From Bacteroidaceae bacterium (GTDB lineage: Bacteria; Bacteroidota; Bacteroidia; Bacteroidales; Bacteroidaceae): a stretch of 64,000 bases of DNA. Under the pieces are notes generated by a model. That model did no database searches. It worked only from the letters and a program-made list of their open reading frames with translations, and was not told the origin of the DNA. This document shows positions 30,581-40,062 of the stretch, one piece after another (position 1 is the first letter of the stretch; every line of letters starts with the position of its first letter). The stretch lies in contig CAAGDO010000304.1 in the NCBI GenBank assembly GCA_900768625.1, positions 1-64,000 of the forward strand, written 5' to 3'. The position numbers were made by a program, and so were the translations under genes.

Positions 30581-31066
30581 CCCGTGCAATGAATCCCATT
30601 CATTCGGCTTCGCCCAGTTGGGCGGTGCAGCTGGAAGGTATGGGGAAATTTATGGGCATTACGTGTCGGTTCTATTTTTCTTTCAGCTTCTTTGAAAGGG
30701 GAAGGGATGGAGTGATGATTGGTTTATTTATCGGAATTTGTACAGTGGGTGAGGGGTTAAAAGTTTCCGCCACTATTGCTGTTACAGACACTATTGCCAA
30801 GCGTGCGTTTTTTGGCAGAAAAATAATTAGTGTTGATAATCAGGATTATAGATGCTTTTTATGGTTGTTAAGAAACCGCTTATAAATAGCTTTATTTGTT
30901 GTTCTAAATGGCGGATTGATGATAATGGAAATAGAAGGGTGTATCATCATATATGTTTGATTGAGGGGGTTAAAATACCCTTATGGATCTATGCCTATAT
31001 AGTAGCAGTCTGGAGTTATGATGGATAAGAAGGATAGTTATAAGTCAGACTCTGAGAAAGCCCTGT
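30581..31066 (+). repeat. Element B, copy 1
   Basis: A stretch of about 490 bp aligns end to end with 61885-62385. The best-conserved part is 30752-30823 (GAGGGGTTAAAAGTTTCCGC, then two CACTATTGC direct repeats 18 bp apart, then GCGTGCGTTTTTTGGCAGAAA). No reading frame is conserved between the copies, so it is probably not coding. Confidence 0.75.
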
Positions 31067-31225
31067 AACTTTCTCCTTCGATAGGTGTTGTGCGTTTATG
31101 GTGTATTGACACTCCATGAAATATGAATCCGACAAATAGAACAATGGGTGGGGTGTTGCTTGAAAAATACTATCATTTTACTAAGTTTCTGATATATAGA
31201 GAGTTATGAGTTGTCGCCAAAATAT

Positions 31226-31280
31226 ACACGCTTGGCAATAGTGTCTGTAGCGGGATTAACGTCAGAAACTTTTTAAAGCT
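31226..31280 (-). repeat. Inverted partial copy of the element B core
   Basis: ACACGCTTGGCAATAGTGTC and the following TGTAGCGGGATTAACGTCAG are close to the reverse complement of 30758-30807. With element B copy 1 this gives inverted core sequences about 420 bp apart. No such partner is seen near copy 2. Confidence 0.65.
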
Positions 31281-31571
31281 GAAAAGTTTTCTTGATTCCT
31301 GAAATCCGACAAATATTCTAATCTGTCAATCTGTAGGCTTTCACCTGGTACACCAAAAGAAGCAGAAAGCATCATCTCTCCTTTTGTCAATAAAAATTTT
31401 AAACAAAGAGCGAAGCACCTCAATGAATACATAAGATTTCGGTTCCATGAACATCGATCTCTCCGACTTGTTCAAGGCAGAAGTTGAAGCGGTGCAGTTG
31501 CTGCATATGGCATGAAAACTCTGGAAACGTGTATTTCTGTGTTTCATAAGCCTTCTCTGTGACAAAGAAGC

Positions 31572-31618
31572 AAGGGTGGCTGTGCAACGTCACTCAGTGG
31601 CGTTGCACAGCCACCCTT
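31572..31618 (-). terminator. Hairpin downstream of the beta-barrel gene
   Basis: AAGGGTGGCTGTGCAAC and GTTGCACAGCCACCCTT form a perfect 17-bp stem. It stands about 150 bp after the minus-strand beta-barrel gene. The U-run is weak, so termination is probable but not certain. Confidence 0.65.
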
Positions 31619-31764
31619 TCCCGTGAAAAACAGCTCGTAGAGGATATTCCGACATCCCGAGTCAGAACCAGGCTTCAATCCGATGATAAAAAAGCGGCAT
31701 CACATGTCAGGAGATGCCCCTTGAGCGCTTTCAATTTTGATGTCCACTGCATGAACCTTTGTTG

Positions 31765-33807
31765 CTATTTCAAGATACCGTTGTCAGAGTCATGGAGGTT
31801 GATTGTTTTATCTGCCGTAAGATGCTTGCGGCCATGGTCCAGACGCCAGGAGAAGTTCAGCGAAACTAGGTTTCCGTTGCTTTTGGAATAGCCGATGGTA
31901 TGCTTGTAGAGATTGCAGTTTAGCAACTCGTTCTCGTATGATTTGTAATGGCTGTTGAATGGATTGGCCCATGAGATTGCAATTTGCCAGTTTCGTTGTT
32001 TGTATGATGCTTTCAGAATCGAATAGGCTCCACTATAGCCTTTTGATTCGCCCTCCATGAATCGATTTCCATTATCCAGATAGCCTTGCAACGTGAAGTT
32101 CCCGAGATAAGCAGTGATGTTGCCGGCATAGAACCACGAAGTGTAGCAATGTGTGTAGTCATAGCCGAAATTGAAGCACCTGAAAATGCCTCCATTGGCT
32201 GCAATTTGAAGTTTTTCAGGCAGAATCCAATAACTGATGTATGCCATGACGTTCAACACATCTATTTCCTTCTGGTTTGTTTGAGTATAGATGAATTGAT
32301 TGTCAGCGGTTCGTTCATAATGTGCCATGTTGGGCTTGAAGCATTGTTTGAAGTAACCGTCGACGAAGGTTTGCAAGCGGTTGGTGTTGTATGAGAATTG
32401 GAGTCGATGGTCCATATCGTGCGAAGGTTTCAAATCGGGGTTACCAGCCGTCCATTCCATGCTATTGATGCGAATCATAGCGTCGCTCGTCATGGCAATT
32501 CGAGACACTCTGTCTTTCATCTGGCAGGTATATCTCAACTGCATGCTATTGTTGATGTTATAGGCCAATGATGCCTTTGGATGGAAGGTCCAGAAGTCAT
32601 ATAAATGGCGGTTTTGTGCGTAATGTATATAGCTTGTGCCCGCTCCCAATGCGTAGGAAAACGGTCGGATGGTTCCCTTGATCTCAGCAAATGTATACAA
32701 TCTGTTGTTGTTTGTCTTGGTCAAGGAGGAGGCATCGCCTAAATAGGCATTCTTCGTGTGTTTATAGCTATAGTTCAGACCTGATGACAGCGTGAAGGGT
32801 TCTAGTCTGTTCTCATAAACGACCTCCGTGAGTAGGGAGGCGGTCTTGCCGTCAACATCATATTGATAAGGGGTTCCTTCGTTGTTGAAACTGCTGCTCT
32901 GTGTGGAGATATATGTTCCCACAGCATTGGCCGTGACAGACTGTCGTGAAGAAAACTGATGGAAGAAGTAAATATCCAATATGGGGGAATGGCTTGTGTT
33001 CTCATCCAGGCTGGTTGCTCTGTATGGGTGTGTGCCGTCCACAATGTCCTTTACGGTATAGTTGTCAGGGGAATTGTTGAATGTTCCACTCAATGAAGCT
33101 TGTAAAACGGTTGCCGTCGAGTCTGCCCAGTTGTAGGTTAGTTTAGCGTTGTTTGAGATGGATTTACGTAAGGATTCAACATCGTTTCGTTCGATGACAT
33201 AGGTGCTGCCGTCCGTCAAGGTGTACTCAGCAAGCTGTTTGCTCTTTTCATTTTGAGTTTTATACCCGTTCGCATGATACGAGAGGGACCATTCACTTTT
33301 GCTCCTGTTCCATTTTCCGTACAATATGCCTTCGCCTTGCAAGGTGGAAAGTGCCGTCGTAAGGTCCGTGCCAACAGTGTAACCATGTTCGCTACGACGT
33401 GTGACAATGTCTATGACATAGGCTGTACTCTCCCCATATCGTATGCCAGGATTGTCGATGAAGTTGATTTTTGAAATCGTCTTAGGGTCAAGCGAGAGCA
33501 TCTCTTCTTTACCAGCTACAATACCATTGATTCTTATCTGTACAGAACCTGAGCCATCTATGGCTGAAATGGAATGGGATACGTCGTCAATGCGTATGCG
33601 GGGCAAAGAGAGTTTCTGGAGAATGCCATAACCATTGCTTGATGCCTCTTTCTGAGCCATCGTCGGATAAATGGTCATGCCGTCTGCCTTTTTGACCACA
33701 TGGCCTGCCTTGACAGTAACTTCGTTGAGCGTGACGGATTTGTTTGTTTCTTGAGCGTTGCCTAAACATGCAGACAACAGAAATAGAAGAGTGATCAAGT
33801 GTTTCAT
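31765..33807 (-). CDS. Outer-membrane beta-barrel protein (OMP_b-brl_3 type, TonB-receptor-like)
   Basis: This 680-residue protein has a signal peptide (about 1-18, CLGNAQ), a plug-like N-terminal domain (LNEVTVKAGHVVKKADGMTI, DPKTISKINFIDNPGIRYG) and a long beta-barrel. It lacks the CarboxypepD_reg domain that often precedes the plug in this family, and I see no TonB box. Transport of an unknown ligand, or a sensing role, is inferred. The upstream gene on the same strand codes for a membrane-anchored winged-helix regulator, with regular direct repeats between the two. Confidence 0.8.
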   Translation of the reverse strand: MKHLITLLFLLSACLGNAQETNKSVTLNEVTVKAGHVVKKADGMTIYPTMAQKEASSNGYGILQKLSLPRIRIDDVSHSISAIDGSGSVQIRINGIVAGKEEMLSLDPKTISKINFIDNPGIRYGESTAYVIDIVTRRSEHGYTVGTDLTTALSTLQGEGILYGKWNRSKSEWSLSYHANGYKTQNEKSKQLAEYTLTDGSTYVIERNDVESLRKSISNNAKLTYNWADSTATVLQASLSGTFNNSPDNYTVKDIVDGTHPYRATSLDENTSHSPILDIYFFHQFSSRQSVTANAVGTYISTQSSSFNNEGTPYQYDVDGKTASLLTEVVYENRLEPFTLSSGLNYSYKHTKNAYLGDASSLTKTNNNRLYTFAEIKGTIRPFSYALGAGTSYIHYAQNRHLYDFWTFHPKASLAYNINNSMQLRYTCQMKDRVSRIAMTSDAMIRINSMEWTAGNPDLKPSHDMDHRLQFSYNTNRLQTFVDGYFKQCFKPNMAHYERTADNQFIYTQTNQKEIDVLNVMAYISYWILPEKLQIAANGGIFRCFNFGYDYTHCYTSWFYAGNITAYLGNFTLQGYLDNGNRFMEGESKGYSGAYSILKASYKQRNWQIAISWANPFNSHYKSYENELLNCNLYKHTIGYSKSNGNLVSLNFSWRLDHGRKHLTADKTINLHDSDNGILK

Positions 33808-33899
33808 TTCGCACTAATTTTAATTTTGGTGCGAAGGTAGGACTATAGAAGGGGACGGCCTGTTTATTTGGCTGACATTTGTCTGACATTTTGCTGACA
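33808..33899 (-). promoter_or_regulatory. Control region of the beta-barrel gene: three TGTCAG direct repeats and an inverted repeat
   Basis: On the plus strand CTGACA occurs at 33872, 33883 and 33894, exactly 11 bp apart (TGTCAG on the coding strand). Downstream, TACCTTCGC (33831-33839, minus strand) differs by one base from the -7 element TACCTTTGC. TTCGCAC...GTGCGAA (33808-33835) overlaps it up to the start codon. There is no -33 TTTG, which fits an activator-dependent promoter. Confidence 0.6.
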
Positions 33900-33909
33900 A
33901 TGGGCCTAA

Positions 33910-34608
33910 CTATTTGATTTTCAGTGTATAGCTTTTGCCTCTATCTGATTCGATTCTGAGGTTACTATATTCTTCTATGATTGGTTTTATACGGCGAATC
34001 AAGGTGTAGAGGGTGTCGCTGGCATCAGGCTTCTTTGGCCACAACGCGTCGCAAATTTCCTGCTTGGTCAGTGTATGGTTTTCTTTAGTCATGAACATCT
34101 CCAAGAGGGTGTGTTGCATAGGGGTAAGACGAATCCGTTCACCAGAAGAATCGATGAATTCGTTCTCGTGGAATACAATGCCACCATATGATATGCCAAG
34201 TGAAGTCCATTCTGGTTTGTTTCTTTTTAAATGCCACAGGCTACCCAGCAAGCATAGAATTGCAGCAAAGAATAAGGAGCTGGAAGCCTTCTGATTTGAC
34301 ATCCTGAATATGGTCAGGCCATCACAGTTAGCCTCTGCTATCAGTGTGGTTACAATTTGGTCGTCTTTACGCACAGCACGCATTGAAATGCCTGCTGTGT
34401 CCTTTATTTCAGAAATGGTGAGATGGTTCCTATAGCAACGGATGGTATCTGCTGTGACCACATCGTTTGGCATCTTTCTCAGTGTTTGCTCCAATGCCTG
34501 ATTGACATCTGCAACAATCATGGCTTCCGTGGCATGGTAACTGTTTATGCCTGAACATACAGCACTAAGCATAAGGAAGCAAAAGAGTATGTAGGGGAGT
34601 AGCTTCAT
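33910..34608 (-). CDS. Membrane-anchored winged-helix transcription regulator
   Basis: This 232-residue protein has an N-terminal membrane segment or signal anchor (about 3-20), about 90 residues predicted to be periplasmic, a second membrane helix (about 111-127) and a C-terminal OmpR/PhoB-type winged helix (about 150-232: RIRLTPMQHTLLEMFM, LTKQEICDALWPKKPDASDTLYTLIRRI, GKSYTLKI). There is no receiver domain, so the DNA-binding part would be controlled across the membrane. ToxR and CadC have the reverse order, with the winged helix first. It is adjacent to the beta-barrel gene, its likely target. Confidence 0.82.
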   Translation of the reverse strand: MKLLPYILFCFLMLSAVCSGINSYHATEAMIVADVNQALEQTLRKMPNDVVTADTIRCYRNHLTISEIKDTAGISMRAVRKDDQIVTTLIAEANCDGLTIFRMSNQKASSSLFFAAILCLLGSLWHLKRNKPEWTSLGISYGGIVFHENEFIDSSGERIRLTPMQHTLLEMFMTKENHTLTKQEICDALWPKKPDASDTLYTLIRRIKPIIEEYSNLRIESDRGKSYTLKIK

Positions 34609-34936
34609 GTTTCAAGTATTGTGGAATAAGAAACGATCAGTTCATGGGGGCATATGGTTGCCGTGGAGGTTGTCATTCCAAGAACTCTTTGCAAAGTTGC
34701 TCATAAAGTTTGAATTTTCGTAATTCATCTTTGCGTTTAACATCTGTTTAAATCCTTATACATCTATGGCCTTATTCGCTTTTGTCTTTTACGGTATGGG
34801 CATTAGCTCAAGACTTTCTCTATTCTCATTTCATCCACATGAGTGTCAAGAAGAAACTGTTCTTTGTCTCTTGTGGGGTCTTTGTCCGTAAGTGAACAGC
34901 CCTAAATCGATATGCTTCATTTCTCCTGTTTTTGGG

Positions 34937-34964
34937 TGACACTTCGGGTGACACTTGGGTGACA
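34937..34964 (-). promoter_or_regulatory. Second array of TGACA direct repeats upstream of the regulator
   Basis: GGGTGACA occurs three times, with TGACA at 34937, 34949 and 34960 (12 and 11 bp apart), in the same orientation as the array at 33872. It is about 330 bp before the regulator start. Apart from this and the nqr terminator I see nothing in 34609-35102; a CAACTTTGC near 34690 does not fit the -7 consensus. Confidence 0.4.
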
Positions 34965-35040
34965 GATAAGGGGCAGATCGGTTAAAAATAAGCCCTAATA
35001 AGCCTATAATAGGCCACGGGGATGCAATCCTTATAAACGC

Positions 35041-35071
35041 AGCAAAGCCGCTGAAAAACAGCGGCTTTGCT
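35041..35071 (-). terminator. Terminator of the nqr operon
   Basis: AGCAAAGCCGCTG and CAGCGGCTTTGCT form a perfect 13-bp stem with an AAAAA loop, 32 bp after the nqrF stop. Confidence 0.85.
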
Positions 35072-35102
35072 AATGATTTGTATGAGTTTTCGTGGTCTGT
35101 TA

Positions 35103-36371
35103 TCAACCACCGAAATTGTCGTACATAATACTCTCAGGTTCAACACCGAGACTGTCGAGCATGTTGACCACAGCCTTTGACATGGGGCCAGGACCACACA
35201 TGTAGTACTCGATGTCCTCAGGAGCGTCGTGATCCTTGAGGTAGGTTTCGAACATGACCTGATGAACGAATCCTGCGGTGTACTTCACGCCTGCTGCGTC
35301 TGCTGCAGGATCGGGGCGGTCGAGCGCCAGATGGAAGTGGAAGTTGGGGAAATCCTTCTCGAGCTGATGGAAATCATCGAGATAGAACACCTCGTTGAGA
35401 GCACGGGCACCATAGAAGTAGTGCATCTCACGGTCACGGCAGTTGAGCGTGCGGGTCATGTGCATGATCTGTGCACGCAGAGGAGCCATACCAGCACCAC
35501 CGCCGACCCAGATCATTTCCTTCTTAGAGTCGAAATGGGGATGGAAGTCACCGTAGGGACCACTCATGATAACCTTGTCGCCGGGCTTGAGTGTGAAGAT
35601 GTAGGATGAGGCGATACCGGGATTTACGTCCATGAAACCGCTACGGTCGGCCTTGAAAGGAGGAGTAGCGATACGCACTGTCAGCATGAACACATTGCCT
35701 TCGGCAGGGTAGTTGGCCATAGAATAGGCACGGATTGTGGGTTCGGTGTTGACACACTTGAGAGGGAAGAGGCCGAACTTCTGCCATGCGGGGAGATATT
35801 CGTCGCCGATGAGGCTCTTGTCAATGTCCTTGTCATAGTCCATGCTGAATGCAGGGATCTTGATCTGGGCGTAGGAACCAGGAAGGAAGTCCATGTGCGC
35901 ACCTTCGGGGAGCTGCACCTTGAATTCCTTGATGAAAGTGGCCACGTTCTTATTGGAGATGACGGTACACTCGTATTCCTTAACGCCGAGTACGCTGTCG
36001 GGAACCTGTACTTCCAAGTCGCCTTTGACCTTGCACTGGCAACCGAGACGCCAGTTCTCCTTGACCTGTTTGCGGGTGAAATGACCCTTTTCAGAGTCAA
36101 GAATTTCACCACCGCCTTCGGGCACCTGGCATTTGCACTGACCGCAACTGCCCTTACCACCACATGCAGAGGGAAGGTAAACACCTTCTTCTGAGAGCGT
36201 ACTGAGGAGCGTTCCGCCCTGTGGTACTTCAAATGTCTTGCGTCCGTTAAGTGTGATCTTCACGTTGCCGCTGGGCGACAAGTATTTCTTTGCCACCAAC
36301 AGAATGATGACGAGCAGGAGTATGATCACAAGAAATACTCCAATGCTGGCAATAATAAGATTTGAATCCAT
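35103..36371 (-). CDS. nqrF: Na+-translocating NADH:quinone reductase subunit F
   Basis: NqrF oxidises NADH and passes electrons through FAD and a [2Fe-2S] cluster. This 422-residue protein has an N-terminal membrane helix (about 5-27), a ferredoxin domain with CGGKGSCGQCKC and a fourth Cys in GCQCKV, then an FAD/NAD reductase domain (RAYSMANYPAE for flavin, GGGAGMAPLRAQI, and CGPGPM near the C-terminus). It is the last gene of the six-gene nqr operon. Confidence 0.97.
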   Translation of the reverse strand: MDSNLIIASIGVFLVIILLLVIILLVAKKYLSPSGNVKITLNGRKTFEVPQGGTLLSTLSEEGVYLPSACGGKGSCGQCKCQVPEGGGEILDSEKGHFTRKQVKENWRLGCQCKVKGDLEVQVPDSVLGVKEYECTVISNKNVATFIKEFKVQLPEGAHMDFLPGSYAQIKIPAFSMDYDKDIDKSLIGDEYLPAWQKFGLFPLKCVNTEPTIRAYSMANYPAEGNVFMLTVRIATPPFKADRSGFMDVNPGIASSYIFTLKPGDKVIMSGPYGDFHPHFDSKKEMIWVGGGAGMAPLRAQIMHMTRTLNCRDREMHYFYGARALNEVFYLDDFHQLEKDFPNFHFHLALDRPDPAADAAGVKYTAGFVHQVMFETYLKDHDAPEDIEYYMCGPGPMSKAVVNMLDSLGVEPESIMYDNFGG

Positions 36372-36524
36372 TGATTATCTTCGTCGTTGTGCACTGCCGT
36401 CAGATTTCCCTGTGAACCTTTTTGGTGATGAAGAAAAATCGATTGTGACGGTGTACTCAATTTTGTGATTGTTTGTGGGATTTGTTCTGCAAGAATGGAA
36501 GTCCGGCAGAATCCCTCCCTCTTT

Positions 36525-37151
36525 TTAGATATTCAATCCGGAGAAGCACATGAATGCCATGGCCATGAGACCCACCGTGATGAAGGTGATGCCAAGTCCC
36601 TGAAGGGGCTTGGGCACGTCGGTATAGGCCATTTTCTCGCGGATAGCGGCGAGTGCAACAATGGCAAGCAACCAACCGATACCAGAACCAAGGGCATAAA
36701 CGAGGGCGTCAGCCACACCGCCAATGTACTGAGTGCTTCCAGGTTCCATGCCGATACGCTGCTGCATGAAGAGGCTGGCACCCATGATGGCGCAGTTCAC
36801 AGCGATGAGGGGAAGGAAGATACCGAGAGAAGCATAGAGTGAGGGAGAGTAGCGTTCCACAATCATTTCCACCAACTGCACGATACCAGCGATAACGGCA
36901 ATGAACAAGATGAAGGAAAGGAAGGAGAGGTCTACACCAGGCATGAGGCAGTCAGGGCCAAGCACCTTGGTTTGCAGCAGATAGTCAACGGGAACGGTGA
37001 TGAGCAGCACGAATGTTACGGCTATACCCAAACCGAAGGCCGTTTTCACGTTCTTCGACACTGCGAGGTAGGAGCACATGCCGAGGAAGAACGCGAATAT
37101 CATGTTGTCCACAAAAATGGAGCGGACGAAAAGACTTAATAAATGTTCCAT
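36525..37151 (-). CDS. nqrE: Na+-translocating NADH:quinone reductase subunit E
   Basis: This 208-residue, six-helix membrane protein pairs with NqrD. It shows [33 protein letters not shown] at the start (in two blocks), with the conserved Cys-containing half-helix that binds an iron centre. The gap of about 150 bp to nqrF has no structure I can see. Confidence 0.97.
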   Translation of the reverse strand: MEHLLSLFVRSIFVDNMIFAFFLGMCSYLAVSKNVKTAFGLGIAVTFVLLITVPVDYLLQTKVLGPDCLMPGVDLSFLSFILFIAVIAGIVQLVEMIVERYSPSLYASLGIFLPLIAVNCAIMGASLFMQQRIGMEPGSTQYIGGVADALVYALGSGIGWLLAIVALAAIREKMAYTDVPKPLQGLGITFITVGLMAMAFMCFSGLNI

Positions 37152-37245
37152 TGTAAAATGTTGCTTGTTGGTCGCCTCGTTTTCCTGTGGTCCGTTTTAT
37201 GGGGCAAAGGAGAAACGGGGCGTGACACATGATGTGTGGTTACGT

Positions 37246-37872
37246 TTATTCCTTGGTGAAGGCACGTACGGCCCAAATGATACAGCCCACGAGGATCAAT
37301 GCCATGGCGGGCATGGTCATCATGCCGTTGTTGACATAGAAACCTCCGTTTTCTGCATAGATGCATTCGGGGATGATACGGAGACCAAGAAGGGTTCCGC
37401 TTCCCAGGAGTTCACGAACGAAGGCTACAGCAACGAGTACCCAGGCATAGCCGAGGCCGTTTCCGATACCATCGAGAAAGGATTCCCAGGGACCATTCTG
37501 CATGGCGAACGCCTCGAGGCGGCCCATCAAGATACAGTTTGTGATGATAAGACCCACATAGACGGAGAGCTGAACGCTTACGTCGTAGGCATATGCCTTG
37601 AGTACCTGTGATACGAGGGTCACAAGAGTGGCCACAACCACGAGCTGCACGATGATGCGGATGCGGTTGGGGATTGTCTTGCGGAGAAGGGAGATGATGA
37701 CATTGGCGAAAGCCGTGATGACAGTCACGGAAAGTCCCATCACGATGGCGGGCTCAAGCTGTGAAGTTACAGCCAATGCAGAACAGATACCAAGCACCTG
37801 GATGACTACAGGGTTGTTCTTGTTCAACGGACCAATGAGGGCTTCTCTATTTTCTTTAGAAAACAAACTCAT
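37246..37872 (-). CDS. nqrD: Na+-translocating NADH:quinone reductase subunit D
   Basis: This 208-residue, six-helix membrane protein shows NPVVIQVLGICSALAVTSQL and GLIITNCILMGRLEAFAM, the second matching the NqrD/RnfE Cys motif. It lies between nqrC and nqrE. Confidence 0.97.
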   Translation of the reverse strand: MSLFSKENREALIGPLNKNNPVVIQVLGICSALAVTSQLEPAIVMGLSVTVITAFANVIISLLRKTIPNRIRIIVQLVVVATLVTLVSQVLKAYAYDVSVQLSVYVGLIITNCILMGRLEAFAMQNGPWESFLDGIGNGLGYAWVLVAVAFVRELLGSGTLLGLRIIPECIYAENGGFYVNNGMMTMPAMALILVGCIIWAVRAFTKE

Positions 37873-37982
37873 AAGTTTTATTGTTCTTTGATGTGTCAGT
37901 AAATCTAAAACCTTGTGGGATCGTTTGCCATTCTTTTTTAGGATAGATCAGGATGGACATCACTTTTCCCACTGGCCTTCAT

Positions 37983-38699
37983 TTACTTTTTGATTGAGTT
38001 GAAATAACCTACATACTTCTGTAGACCGGAGTTGATCATGTCGGCCACACCGTTAGAGGTGAGGGTGGCACCCGTGATGCCGTCCACTTGCACGTTTTCG
38101 TGACCGGGTTCAACCTTTCCGTTCTTTACCACGGTGAGGGCTACAGTGTTGGAATCGTTGCCTTCGAAGAGGTGCTTACCCTTGAACTGGTCCTGGAACT
38201 TCTGCTCGGCGATGAGTGCGCCCAAACCGGCTGTTTCGCTTTCGTGGGAGATGTAGGCTCCGTAGACGGTCTGGAGGTCAGCATTGATTGCTACATAGCC
38301 CCAAAGGCCGCCCCAAAGGCCGCGACCGGTCATAGGGATGACGTATTTGGTTTCACCATCTACGTTGCACACGTAAATAGGCATTTTGTCTTCGCTGATC
38401 TCGGAGTTCTTCATGCGGAAAGCGTCCTGATCCTTTTTCTCTCCTTTGGCCACTTCTGTGCCCTGAGCGTTAATGATCATGTCAGCGGAAATGACCTCGT
38501 TGTATTTGGCTTCCACTTCCTGAGGATCGGAGATGTCGCGAATGTTGAGTGAAGCGAGAATCTGCTTTTTCTTGTCGAGCGCCTCATTCTGCTCCTGCGT
38601 CGGTTTGAGTGCCGACGAAACGAATGCCAGCAGGAATGCTACAATCACAACCATGACTGCGGCATAGATGATGGTGTATGAATTCTTGTTCGTGTTCAT
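37983..38699 (-). CDS. nqrC: Na+-translocating NADH:quinone reductase subunit C
   Basis: This 238-residue protein has one N-terminal membrane helix and a periplasmic-side FMN domain. The covalent FMN site is in the motif TGATLTSNGVADM near residue 215, with Thr at the attachment place (usual motif SGAT). The start is set at MNTNKNSYTIIY; an in-frame ATG six codons upstream (38717) is the alternative. Confidence 0.95.
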   Translation of the reverse strand: MNTNKNSYTIIYAAVMVVIVAFLLAFVSSALKPTQEQNEALDKKKQILASLNIRDISDPQEVEAKYNEVISADMIINAQGTEVAKGEKKDQDAFRMKNSEISEDKMPIYVCNVDGETKYVIPMTGRGLWGGLWGYVAINADLQTVYGAYISHESETAGLGALIAEQKFQDQFKGKHLFEGNDSNTVALTVVKNGKVEPGHENVQVDGITGATLTSNGVADMINSGLQKYVGYFNSIKK

Positions 38700-38821
38700 T
38701 GATACGGTACTTTTCATTCATCAGCGGTTGGGCTGCATGCTTTTCCTTTTTCTCTGTTCATAGATGAGGAGGAAGATGATGATCTTTTGTTGCAGCTTGA
38801 GCTGATGAGAATTCTTTTGGT

Positions 38822-39985
38822 TTATTTAGCTCGCTTGAGACGCTTGTTGATGTTGCTCTGTACGAAGAAGTAGTCGATAAGCGGAGCAAACATGTTCATG
38901 AAGAGAATAGCGAGCATCATGCCTTCGGGGTAACCAGGGTTGAGCACGCGGATGAGGATAGCGAGTGCACCGATGAGGAAACCATAGATGTACTTACCGC
39001 CTTCTGTGCGGGCGCTGGTCACAGGGTCAGTTGCCATGAATACGGCACCGAAGCAGAAACCGCCAGCTGCGAGGTGGTTATACCAAGGGAGGCTGGCTGC
39101 TACGTTGCTTTCCATTCCTGCATGGTTGAAGAGAAGTGCAACAGCTGCACCACCAACGAACACGCTGATCATCGTACGCCAAGATGCGATGCGAGTGAAG
39201 AGGAGAATGGCAGCACCGATGAGGATAGCGATGACGCTGGTTTCACCGATAGAACCTGGAATAAGACCAATGACGAGGTCGCTGAATGATGTGTTGGGCA
39301 TTGTGCTTGCTGCAATCTCGCCGAGCGGGGTGGCCATGGTGGAACCATCGGGCAAATCGTAGCCGAGTCCGAGGACCTGAGTCGTGTGAACCCATACCTT
39401 GTCTCCACTCATGCTGGTGGGGTAAGAGAAGAAAAGGAATGCACGGGCAACGAGTGCGGGGTTGAAGATGTTCATACCCGTACCGCCAAAGATTTCCTTG
39501 CAGAAGATAACTGAGAAAGCCACAGCCACGGCAATCATCCAAAGCGGACAGTCAACGGGGACGATGAGAGGAATGAGAATACCCGTCACGAGGTAGCCTT
39601 CCTGAATTTCCTCCTTTTTCCACTGTGCCACGGCAAACTCGATGCCGAGACCGACAACGTAGGACACGATGATTTTGGGGAGGACAAGAAGGAAACCGTA
39701 GAGGAACATCGACATGAAGCTGGTGGTTTCCAACTGACCAGCCTGCGCTGCATTCTGGTAGCCGATGTTGTACATGCCGAAGAGAAGGGCCGGCAGGAGG
39801 GCGATGACCACGAACGACATGATGCGCTTGGAGTCGATGGCGTCGTGGATGCTTACACCGCTCTTCGAGGTGTCGTTGGGCACGAGCATGAAGGTTTCCA
39901 TTCCTTCGAATACGGAACGGAAGGCATGAAGCTTTCCTTCGGGTTCGAAGGAGGGACGTAGTTTATCGAAAATTTCTTTTAACAT
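38822..39985 (-). CDS. nqrB: Na+-translocating NADH:quinone reductase subunit B
   Basis: This 387-residue polytopic subunit holds covalent FMN and probably part of the ion path. It shows GGTGMNIFNPALVARAFLFFSYP, followed by DGSTMATPLGE, where the Thr in MAT is the likely FMN-binding residue. The C-terminus has PGYPEGMMLAILFMNMFAPLID. It lies between nqrA and nqrC. Confidence 0.96.
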   Translation of the reverse strand: MLKEIFDKLRPSFEPEGKLHAFRSVFEGMETFMLVPNDTSKSGVSIHDAIDSKRIMSFVVIALLPALLFGMYNIGYQNAAQAGQLETTSFMSMFLYGFLLVLPKIIVSYVVGLGIEFAVAQWKKEEIQEGYLVTGILIPLIVPVDCPLWMIAVAVAFSVIFCKEIFGGTGMNIFNPALVARAFLFFSYPTSMSGDKVWVHTTQVLGLGYDLPDGSTMATPLGEIAASTMPNTSFSDLVIGLIPGSIGETSVIAILIGAAILLFTRIASWRTMISVFVGGAAVALLFNHAGMESNVAASLPWYNHLAAGGFCFGAVFMATDPVTSARTEGGKYIYGFLIGALAILIRVLNPGYPEGMMLAILFMNMFAPLIDYFFVQSNINKRLKRAK

Positions 39986-40062
39986 GATTGGAATCTTTCA
40001 TTTGTTCAGCTTGTTGGCTAAAAGGAAGCCTGGGCTGAGTTGTAAGAAGAGGATGGGGCGTG

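Noticed and set aside
30589..30885. 98-codon frame within element B copy 1.
   Set aside because: The other copy does not keep the frame, so coding is not supported.
31336..31560. Open stretch on the plus strand after element B that reads like a protein fragment (ends near VQGRS), with a second short piece in frame after a stop.
   Set aside because: There is no start codon in a good place, no family I recognise, and the frame is only about 50 codons. It could be a decayed gene but chance is as likely.
34846..35106. Minus-strand frame of 86 codons across the nqr terminator with PKCHPKCHP.
   Set aside because: The repeat in the peptide comes from the TGACA DNA repeats, and the frame overlaps the nqrF end and its terminator.
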